This document shows, in pieces, positions 54,127-61,736 of a DNA stretch of 64,000 bases. This DNA comes from Segetibacter sp. 3557_3 (GTDB lineage Bacteria > Bacteroidota > Bacteroidia > Chitinophagales > Chitinophagaceae). The position numbers and the translations under genes are program-made. The notes under the pieces were generated by a model. It did not search any database, was not told the DNA's origin, and saw nothing but the letters and a program-made list of their open reading frames with translations. The stretch is from contig NZ_SMSK01000005.1 in NCBI RefSeq assembly GCF_004354985.1, positions 351,379 to 415,378 of the forward strand, written 5' to 3'. How positions within the stretch are numbered: position 1 is the stretch's first letter; every line of letters starts with the position of its first letter.

Positions 54127-55159
54127 GTTGATGACCATCCTGCGCGCAGAAATACCTGTTGCAGAGGCGCAGGGTTGTTTAACAAGCCTGCAACTACAGC
54201 TGATTTATGATCACAAATGGTTTCACCTGTTTGTGCCAGAACAGTATGGCGGGCTTGAACTTGCCCTGCCTGAAGTGGTACGGCTTGAAGAAAATCTTGC
54301 CTATGTTGATGGCAGCCTGGCATGGGTAGTAACCCTTTGTGCGGGGGCTGCGATGTTTGTCGGCTATCTTGGTGATGAACTTGCCAGCGAAATATTCAGT
54401 GACCCACATGCATGTCTTGCCGGTAGCGGACAATCGAACGGCTTTGCAAAAAGTAAAGATGGATTGTATGAAGTAACGGGCTCATGGCCATACGCGAGTG
54501 GAGCACCGCATGCAACACATTTTACGGGCAATTGTCTTATTGACGAAACCGGCGAAATACAATCCTTTATTTTCAAAAAAGAAGAAATTACAACCGAAAC
54601 AAACTGGCAATACATGGGGCTAAACGCAACAGCAGGTTATTCGTATTCGGTAAAGAATAGGCTTGTTCCCTTTAACCGCGCATTCATCATTGCGCCGGCA
54701 CATGCAAAACTACCTCAACCGGTTTACCGCTACCCGTTTCTGCAGCTGGCTGAAACAACGATAGCCGCAAATATCTCCGGCATGTGCATGAGCTTTTTCG
54801 ACCTGGCCGCAGCGCAACTCGCCAAAAAGCAAGTCACAAACACCCGGTCGGAACGCGTAAAACAAAAAGGGCTACAATTGATCAGTTCGGGATCAGAAAG
54901 TATACAGCTTTTACGTCGGCGATTTTATGATGCGCTCGACGCTTCATGGTCGTCGCATATTGCGGACGGAAGCAGCCAACAACAATTAACGGCTGTTAGC
55001 CAGGCAAGCGTACTTCTTGCGCAAGTATCCAGGAATCTCGTCAACAAATTATATCCGTATTGCGGGCTTGATGCGGCAAGAACGGATACCCCGCTTAACC
55101 AGGTATGGCGAAACATTAATACGGCAAGCCAGCACACATTATTGTTGCAGGTGTCTTAG
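54098..55159 (+). CDS. Acyl-CoA dehydrogenase-like flavoprotein in the thiamine operon
   Basis: Protein of 353 residues from ATG 54098 (MFQIPGLSPEL), overlapping pnuT by 29 nt, so translation is probably coupled and it falls under the TPP riboswitch. The fold is that of acyl-CoA dehydrogenases: an N-terminal helical part (LFVPEQYGGLELALPEVVRLEENLAYVDGSLAWV), a middle beta domain with YEVTGSWPYASGAPHATHF, and a C-terminal helical bundle. The W-x-Y/F-x-SG-x-x-HA pattern is closer to flavin monooxygenases of the HsaA/DszC group than to fatty-acid enzymes. No obvious catalytic Glu was located. A role in thiamine or a thiamine-derivative salvage is inferred from position only. Confidence 0.8.
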   Translation: MFQIPGLSPELMTILRAEIPVAEAQGCLTSLQLQLIYDHKWFHLFVPEQYGGLELALPEVVRLEENLAYVDGSLAWVVTLCAGAAMFVGYLGDELASEIFSDPHACLAGSGQSNGFAKSKDGLYEVTGSWPYASGAPHATHFTGNCLIDETGEIQSFIFKKEEITTETNWQYMGLNATAGYSYSVKNRLVPFNRAFIIAPAHAKLPQPVYRYPFLQLAETTIAANISGMCMSFFDLAAAQLAKKQVTNTRSERVKQKGLQLISSGSESIQLLRRRFYDALDASWSSHIADGSSQQQLTAVSQASVLLAQVSRNLVNKLYPYCGLDAARTDTPLNQVWRNINTASQHTLLLQVS

Positions 55160-55903
55160 GGTGCAATCACCAGGATATGCGTTGTTACCCGTGCTGGTCT
55201 GCAAAACATATTCAGGTAAATGATGCTAGCGTTAAAGAGGTTCGGTTAAAGAATTTATTCAGCTGCATAACAAACCGTAGCCCTCAGCACTATTTATAAC
55301 AAATTAACGAATGTATATCTGCCGAACCGAAAAGACGTATTTTTTTTGTGACGGGCAGTTGTTTTTCATAGCAGCATCGTTGCCCGCCCGGATGAACTCC
55401 GTTCGGACGGGTGTCACTCACTTGTACCTTCGATACCACTGGCAGCGAAATACCGGCAAATAAGCAATTTCATTTTATACATAATTCAACCCAATAATTA
55501 CATGCTATAAAATGATTGTCCAGCTGAAACGTGAAATGTTTGCTCCATAAAAAATTTTAGCCCTTATCTTTTCAATGCTACTATTGCGTGAACTATCTAC
55601 TATTTATTATACAACATTGCTGGTTTTTTCGTAAATGCAAACAGGCCGCAGATTACTGCGACCCGTTGCTTCCCCGTTTTTTTTGAACCCTTATATACGC
55701 TTTGATTGAGATTTAAGCATGCATTTTTTCTTACCCTTTTTTGATTTTAGCTGCATAGCGTTGCTACCGTACAAGTGCGACGCCCGTCCGACTGCGCAGC
55801 GGGCAGGCAACGATGCTGATAGCAACACTATCGCCGGGTCCAAAAAAATGTTTGCAATAAAAACTGCTGCCTTGTAATCATATCCAGTTACTGCGAACCA
55901 GCT
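55160..55903. repeat. Intergenic region with two inverted copies of the dispersed element
   Basis: No gene. A minus-strand copy lies at ~55333-55432; read on that strand it gives GTACAAGTGAGTGACACCCG, a CGTCCG/CGGGCGG hairpin, GGGCAACGATG and an A-rich end. A plus-strand copy lies at ~55768-55850: GTACAAGTGCGACGCCCGTC, then the same hairpin, CAACGATG and GGGTCCAAAAAAATG. The stretch between is AT-rich and featureless. Confidence 0.75.
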
Positions 55904-58723
55904 TTATTTGAGTTTACCGTCCAAAGCTTTCTGACGGTTAAGTGCTTCTCTATACTTTGTCATAACCCTGTTTAAAGTAAAATCGCGGTATGATGCATCG
56001 TTTTTGTATTTACTCCAGAATACGTTTTTGTTCATATCTGTACCGTTTGCTATAGCCGTTTTTTCTGCCAGTTCAAAGGCATTGATCAAATCCTGTTTAG
56101 TCATTTCCGTATAAGTGATATTAGGATTGCCTGCGGGTGCCGCAACAGCTACTTCGCGGGTTTCCTGCTTTTCAGTTGCCGCAAATGTTGCGGGGTTAGG
56201 GTATGCAGGTGTTTCAGCAGTTACAATAGCAGAAGATTTGAACCCGGGAAGAAGTTTTGCCAGTTGGTTGTTGATACCACTGAGTTCATTCCTTAAAAAG
56301 CTGATCTCCGTGTTTTGCTCATCAATCAGCTTCTGGTTGTCGTTTACATTTAATCCTACCGCAACGTTAACCATGCTAAACTGAAAGCCCTGTGTTGCTG
56401 TTGACCATGCAATGCCTACAATGTTCTTAACGTCTTTTGCTTGCAGTTTAGCCGGGGCAACAGCAATACCGGCACCCGAATTTGCACCATTGGCTATGAT
56501 ATAATCACCGAGGTTTACCCTGCCAAATACCTTAACCGGCACCTGGCCCATAAATGCAATCTTTTCAAAATCTTCCACCCTTCCATTTTGGGGCACATTA
56601 CCCAGCACAATAGGCTTATGCGAGACTACCATCACTTTTTCAGCGCCATCTGTGTTTTTGCTTACTTTACCCCCTTTCACACCCACAATGTCGCCGGGAG
56701 AAATGCGCTCACCTGTCCGCTCTCTCATCAGGTACTCCGCGTAGTCGCCCGCTGAAGACTGGTACGAAACGCCAACAGCCGCTTCTTTTCTTTCAATAAA
56801 CTGCGCTAAGTTGACCGAGGCAAAAGCAACGTCGGCAATTACAACCAATTCCTGCGCTGTTGCAAGGGCAACGTTTACAGCACCACCTGCAATCAGGGAT
56901 GCGATCGGGGGACATGCTACCACGCCTAATCCCGCACAAGCATTTGCAGAAGCAGCTGCGGCAATTTCATCGGTAATGGCTGCCGCCAAATCGTTGGTTG
57001 CGAAAAGCAAGTCTATTGAGGAAGAGGTGACGTCGTAAACCCGGCTTGCCAGTTCGCTCTTATAATCATCATCATCGTGCAACTCGTCAAGGGTTTGTCC
57101 TTCTATACGACCCTGCATTCCAAAGTCGTCCCAGAAAGTAATAAAGTTATTTGCTGCGGTTCTGCTTCCGTTGACCTTGATAGCCATACCCTGGTTAGCC
57201 CCCTGCACCCTTAATGGATATGCATTATAAGACGACTGGCTTCCCCCCGGATTGGCCGTTATTGTTACCTGGCCGTTCGCCGCCAGGGTGTTGTTGATGG
57301 TTGTAGCTCCTCCACTGGTTAATGAACCCGCGATGTTTACGTTCTCGCCAACACCGAGGCCGCCAGTTACCACCAACGCGCCAGTGCCGGGGCTTGTTGA
57401 ACCGGTGGCATTGGTGATGGACGTAATACCAGACACGCCAAGGGTATTGTTGATCAGGCTGGCGCCTGCAACGTCGAGTGTACTGCTTAATGTGGTTGCC
57501 CCTGTTACACCGAGGGTATTTTTTAGAGTTGTGGCCCCGGTTACGTCGAGGGTATTTTTTAGTGTTGTTGCACCGGTAACATCAAGGGTGTTGCCCAGGG
57601 TTGTTGCACCAATTACACCCAGTGTTTTTTCAAAAAAGCCTGCACCCCCAACGTTTAATCGTTTGCCAACGCCCAACCCACCGGCTACGATCACCGAACC
57701 GGTTGTAGTGCTTACAGACTCATTCTGATCAAGAAAGGAGGCTATGCCACCAAAGGTAGACGTAGCACCAACATTCAGGTTTTTACCAATGCCTACCCCG
57801 CCGTTAACAACAAGGGCGCCGGTTGAAGGACTTGTGGAATTGTGGTTAGGATTATCCAGCAGTACTTTTTCTTTAAAGGCTGCGTCTTTGTCCACCCGTA
57901 GTGTGCCGGTAAGAATGGTGGGGCTTACGTTATTAACGGTGAGCGAACTGTTCAAATTGGTTTCAAGATCAACCGTAAGTGTTCCGAATAATTTTGTCGG
58001 GCTTCTTCTTAAAGCTGTTCCAACAGTAAAAGGACCATTGTTTACGGTAGAGCCACCATTGATGTTTAGGTTTACACTCGAGTCTACATTCAGGTTTGCG
58101 CCAACACTGAGGCTTCTTTTAAGGGTGATGTTGCCATCTTTGTCTATTCTGAGACGTTCGGTGTTATTGGTTACAAAAACAAGGTCTACGTAGTCGGTGG
58201 TGCCAATCTTATCTTTTTCCGGATCGCTGTTGCTGTTTCCAAAAAGTGACCATACCTGTGCGGGAACACCGGGCGCTGCAGCACCTGCAACTGCCATTGC
58301 CCCTTCAGTAAGTTGCGCTGCGGTTGCAGCATGAAAGGCGTAGGGTACCGCCAGCAGCTTACTGCTGCTGATTGTAGCAAATTCCGACTTACCCTTGTCT
58401 TTAATGGCTACCTGCATCCAGATATCCTGGGTACTCCAGGGCACATTTGCAAATTTGCCGGTCTCTTCTTTGCCGGCACCGATCACCAGTGTAAAAAGGC
58501 CCAGGCTGTTGGTTTTGGCCGTATGCACCTCGCTATAATATACATTGGGGGTCCGGGCATCGTTTACCAGGTTTATCTTAAGCGTGATATCCTGGTTAGG
58601 AAGGATCTTGCCCTGGAGGTCCCTGGCTACAGCCTGGTATTGCATTCCCTGCGGGATTTGTTGTCCGTAAACTGTGGTAAATAATAACAGCAATATGCTG
58701 GTTAATATGGATATATGTTTCAT
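55904..58723 (-). CDS. Secreted phage-fibre-like protein with peptidase G2-like (IMC) domain
   Basis: Protein of 939 residues, signal peptide ending near VYGQQ. Residues ~22-140 are a conserved Bacteroidota N-terminal module (PQGMQYQAVARDLQG, LLAVPYAFHAATA). Residues ~180-500 are fibre-like repeats: GALVVNGGVGIGKNLNVGA and several copies of GATTLKNTLDVT, patterns seen in phage tail fibres. Residues ~655-790 (SAGDYAEYLMRERTGERISPGDIVG, VMVVSHKPIVLGN) resemble the peptidase G2 / intramolecular-chaperone autoprocessing domain of tail-spike proteins. A coiled-coil segment (DEQNTEISFLRNELSGINNQLAKL) and a charged tail end it. Its gene follows the small T9SS gene by 26 bp on the same strand. Confidence 0.78.
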   Translation of the reverse strand: MKHISILTSILLLLFTTVYGQQIPQGMQYQAVARDLQGKILPNQDITLKINLVNDARTPNVYYSEVHTAKTNSLGLFTLVIGAGKEETGKFANVPWSTQDIWMQVAIKDKGKSEFATISSSKLLAVPYAFHAATAAQLTEGAMAVAGAAAPGVPAQVWSLFGNSNSDPEKDKIGTTDYVDLVFVTNNTERLRIDKDGNITLKRSLSVGANLNVDSSVNLNINGGSTVNNGPFTVGTALRRSPTKLFGTLTVDLETNLNSSLTVNNVSPTILTGTLRVDKDAAFKEKVLLDNPNHNSTSPSTGALVVNGGVGIGKNLNVGATSTFGGIASFLDQNESVSTTTGSVIVAGGLGVGKRLNVGGAGFFEKTLGVIGATTLGNTLDVTGATTLKNTLDVTGATTLKNTLGVTGATTLSSTLDVAGASLINNTLGVSGITSITNATGSTSPGTGALVVTGGLGVGENVNIAGSLTSGGATTINNTLAANGQVTITANPGGSQSSYNAYPLRVQGANQGMAIKVNGSRTAANNFITFWDDFGMQGRIEGQTLDELHDDDDYKSELASRVYDVTSSSIDLLFATNDLAAAITDEIAAAASANACAGLGVVACPPIASLIAGGAVNVALATAQELVVIADVAFASVNLAQFIERKEAAVGVSYQSSAGDYAEYLMRERTGERISPGDIVGVKGGKVSKNTDGAEKVMVVSHKPIVLGNVPQNGRVEDFEKIAFMGQVPVKVFGRVNLGDYIIANGANSGAGIAVAPAKLQAKDVKNIVGIAWSTATQGFQFSMVNVAVGLNVNDNQKLIDEQNTEISFLRNELSGINNQLAKLLPGFKSSAIVTAETPAYPNPATFAATEKQETREVAVAAPAGNPNITYTEMTKQDLINAFELAEKTAIANGTDMNKNVFWSKYKNDASYRDFTLNRVMTKYREALNRQKALDGKLK

Positions 58724-58749
58724 GTGTACAGTTTTAAAAAATTGATATC

Positions 58750-59253
58750 TTATTGTGTTTTAATTATATTGTAGTTGCTAAGAAAGCTGCCGTCCTTACT
58801 TTGTATCCGGAGGTAATATGCGCCCTGCGCATAGCCGCCGATATTCAGTTGAAACCGGCTGCCTTTTACCGGCAACTGCCTGATCTGGAGAATTTTACCG
58901 TAATTGTCGAACAGTGTTAACGACAAGGGTGTTTTTGGAACAAAATGCAGCAGAACATTAACTACTGATGAGGCGGGATTGGGAAAAATGCTGACCTTAT
59001 TTTTTACAATAAGGTTTTCAGGTGCACCCGCTTTTTCGATCACCAGCACCGGCTGGTGAAAGCCTTGTGTGTATAGTGCTTTACCGGAAAGGAGGGTTTC
59101 TGTGGCGACCTCTCCAAGGGTCCATTCCAACGAAATGGAGCTCCCTTTAGCAATGCCACCGCCGGGAGCAACAACAGTGGGCGAAGTTTCCTGGGAAAAA
59201 GAAGAGAATGATATCGCAGAAGAAGCGATGATCATAGCCAAGTAAGTTTTCAT
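58750..59253 (-). CDS. Small T9SS-exported protein
   Basis: Protein of 167 residues; ATG 59253 (MKTYLAMIIASSAISFSSFSQ) is chosen because it opens a signal peptide, whereas the longer frame adds 12 residues. The body begins SPTVVAPGGGIAKGSSISLEWTLGEVATETL, a segment common in short Bacteroidota T9SS proteins, ending with QGFHQP. A type-A sorting domain occupies residues ~85-167 (VSIFPNPASSVVNVLL, SLTLFDNYGKIL, YYLRIQSKDGSFL). It lies upstream of the fibre-like gene, probably in one operon. It shares a divergent promoter region, with three iterons, with the TPR-HTH gene. Confidence 0.88.
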   Translation of the reverse strand: MKTYLAMIIASSAISFSSFSQETSPTVVAPGGGIAKGSSISLEWTLGEVATETLLSGKALYTQGFHQPVLVIEKAGAPENLIVKNKVSIFPNPASSVVNVLLHFVPKTPLSLTLFDNYGKILQIRQLPVKGSRFQLNIGGYAQGAYYLRIQSKDGSFLSNYNIIKTQ

Positions 59254-59402
59254 GATGCGTGTTTTATGTAAAGAGTATTGGTTTGCCATGGCGAAGTAGC
59301 GTACGAACCCGTTGTTTGGCGATCAGATTTAACACCGGAGAAGCGGCCTGAATGGGAGCGTTAAATTGGTGAGGTTGAATTGCGGTTCCTATTTTTTGGT
59401 AC

Positions 59403-59468
59403 GGACAAAAACGGTCAGAGGACGGGACAAATGTGGTCAGGACCATGGACAACGTGGGACAATCGCCA
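59403..59468. repeat. Three 22-bp iterons in the divergent promoter region
   Basis: GGACAAAAACGGTCAG (59403), GGACAAATGTGGTCAG (59425) and GGACAACGTGGGACAA (59447) recur at exactly 22-bp steps, two helical turns. They lie 110-176 bp before the TPR-HTH gene and 150-215 bp before the T9SS gene. The spacing is typical of operators for a side-by-side binding regulator. No fourth copy is seen on either side. Confidence 0.75.
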
Positions 59469-59578
59469 TTTTGCATCAGTAAAGACACCTTTTTCTATAA
59501 AAAGCCGTACTAATTTCAACATCATCCGATCTATTGCGAATGGTGTTTGGAGAAAGGACTGCCGTACCAATCATATTG

Positions 59579-61381
59579 ATGAAAAACTTTCTGACGTGCC
59601 TGATGTTGGCAATGTTTGCCCATTCTATACCGGGCAGCAGCCAGCAATTCCTTATTGATGCACCTGCTGAAAAAAGATTGCAGGTTCTTTGGCAGTATTG
59701 TACCGACCAACTTATTTCTGATAAGGACTCTGTTGAGATTCACCGGTTTTTTACTACCGTTGCTAATACTGCCGATAGTCTTGAAGATGTTAGCCTGAAA
59801 GCATATGCGCAATATTTCCGCATGTGTTACCGGGTTCCTTTTTCAAGCAACCACGAAAAACATTTTGCAGCCGGTGATTACCACAGTCCCATTGCCCTCT
59901 TCAGAAAAGCACAACAATGGGCAGTTAAAAATCGGCATCCCGATATAGCTGCATCCTGTGAGTACTTTATCGGCCAGATCTATTTTCGTGCGGCACGATA
60001 TGGGCATGCATTTGAGCACCTCCTAAAAGCCGACAAAGCATTCAAAGACATCGGCTACCACAAAGTGCCAGCCGCATCCATTTACCTATATAATATTGGA
60101 GGTGACTATTACCGTTTCGAGGAATATGAAAAAGCGCTCGATTGCTTTATTAGCGCTTTACGGTATCCGACCTACGTTCCACGGCTGGAGTTGAACACGC
60201 TTAATGCGGTTGGGCTCATTTACGCCCGCTTCCGGGATTGGACCAATGCGGCAAAGTATTATCGACAGGGGATACGAAAAGCAATCGCGTATGCCGACAA
60301 TGCCTGGCAGGGGATCGGTGCAGGCAACCTCGGCAATGTATTCCTATCAAAGCGCGAATACGACTCTGCTTTGCTGTACCACCGGATCAATTATAACCTT
60401 AATACCGTAGAAGTTCCCGAGGACGTAGCTAAGAGTGCTTTGTCAATTGCAACGATATTCATCAGAAAGCAACAGCCCGATAGCACCATCCATTACATTA
60501 ATTCAGCACAGCAACTTGCAGCGAGGTTTTACAATACGGCAATCAGTGATGGTACAGAAAGGCTGAAATTCAGAAAACGGTTCCTGGTAGTAATGATGGA
60601 ATACTATAAAACAAAAGGGGATTATAGGAACGCTTTGATGTATTCAGACTCTATAACCAGTGTAACAGACACGTTAAATAGTGTACTTGATGACAAACTG
60701 TTAAGCCGGGCCATTGAAAAAGTCTCGCTTGAAGGATATCAAACGAAGCTCCAGCTGTTGGAAAGTAATAAACGGGTCAGCAATTTGAAGCTATATCTCC
60801 TGATAGCGGTCCTTTTATGGATTATTGTAATTACAGCACTTTTATTCCGGCGCTACCGTACCCGCAAGAACCACCAGATGCATGTTGCCGAACAGGAAAA
60901 AAAGGAGCTTAAACTTGAAAAAATTAAGGCGGAAGAAGACCTCAGGAATGCAGAGGTCCGCTTGCAGGAATACCTCGAAACCATGAAGGTTAATTCAACC
61001 TTAATCGAAAACCTTGACTCAGAACTAAGTCAACTTAAACAAACAACGTCCGCTATTGCTCATACAGCGGTTACCGAGAACCTTGAGAAGCTGGTCTCCA
61101 GCACCATCTTAACCGATGAAGACTGGCGACACTTCAGAAACCTGTTTGAACAGGTTCATCCACAATTTATACCCCAACTTAAAGACAGGTTCCCTGACCT
61201 TTCACCGGGCGAGACGCGTTTGCTGATTCTTACGAAGCTGAAAATATCGACCCGGGAAATGGCAACCATGTTGGGGATCACCGTTGATGCGATCAGGAAA
61301 GCCAGGTACCGGTTACGGAAAAGATTAAACTTCGATAAGGAAAGCAGCTTTGTAACGGCTATTGAAGAACAGGATTTCTAA
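59579..61381 (+). CDS. TPR-transmembrane-helix-turn-helix sensor regulator
   Basis: Protein of 600 residues. ATG 59579 (MKNFLTCLMLAMFAHS) opens a signal peptide, chosen over an upstream in-frame ATG. Residues ~90-340 are TPR helices (YLYNIGGDYYRFEEYEKALDCFISAL, NLGNVFLSKREYDSALLYH). A single transmembrane helix is at ~403-422 (LKLYLLIAVLLWIIVITALL), then a coiled coil (~430-490). The C-terminal cytosolic part (FPDLSPGETRLLILTKLKISTREMATMLGITVDAIRKARYRLRKRL, ~540-585) is a LuxR/sigma-4-like HTH. This sensor layout is widespread in Bacteroidota and has few characterised members. It may bind the iterons in its own promoter. Confidence 0.85.
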   Translation: MKNFLTCLMLAMFAHSIPGSSQQFLIDAPAEKRLQVLWQYCTDQLISDKDSVEIHRFFTTVANTADSLEDVSLKAYAQYFRMCYRVPFSSNHEKHFAAGDYHSPIALFRKAQQWAVKNRHPDIAASCEYFIGQIYFRAARYGHAFEHLLKADKAFKDIGYHKVPAASIYLYNIGGDYYRFEEYEKALDCFISALRYPTYVPRLELNTLNAVGLIYARFRDWTNAAKYYRQGIRKAIAYADNAWQGIGAGNLGNVFLSKREYDSALLYHRINYNLNTVEVPEDVAKSALSIATIFIRKQQPDSTIHYINSAQQLAARFYNTAISDGTERLKFRKRFLVVMMEYYKTKGDYRNALMYSDSITSVTDTLNSVLDDKLLSRAIEKVSLEGYQTKLQLLESNKRVSNLKLYLLIAVLLWIIVITALLFRRYRTRKNHQMHVAEQEKKELKLEKIKAEEDLRNAEVRLQEYLETMKVNSTLIENLDSELSQLKQTTSAIAHTAVTENLEKLVSSTILTDEDWRHFRNLFEQVHPQFIPQLKDRFPDLSPGETRLLILTKLKISTREMATMLGITVDAIRKARYRLRKRLNFDKESSFVTAIEEQDF

Positions 61382-61736
61382 CCCAGGCAATAAGGCATCG
61401 CCTGTGCACCTATCCCCTTGCAAGGGTGTTTGGCAAGATGAGTGTTCTTGCGCCAGCAGGAGTACCCTCACCTTAATCATTGCTTTAGCAGTGTAGCTAA
61501 CTGCATAGCAGAAACCCGGACCCACCGTGAACAAGCGGCTTGACCTAAAACGACTTTATGCCGTAGCAGCGGGGACGCATTATTCCTGTGCAGCAAGCGT
61601 ATCTATCTGCACCTTGTGCAACTACCAGTTCATTACCCGGTGGGCCTGACCGCATTTTTCTTTACCCACTCAATTCAATCATCCATTACTAAAATAATAT
61701 TTCGCTTACATCGTTGTAAGGTATCAATTGAAAACA
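61382..61736. other. Intergenic region with one small inverted repeat
   Basis: A 355-bp gap. CTTACA (61705-61710) and TGTAAG (61715-61720) form an inverted repeat around TCGT, 17 bp before the next start. No other repeat, gene or clear terminator was seen. Confidence 0.45.

Noticed and set aside
55904..58723. A prophage, suggested by tail-fibre-like repeats
   Set aside because: No capsid, terminase, portal, integrase or lysis gene is nearby, and the protein has a signal peptide and a Bacteroidota N-terminal module.
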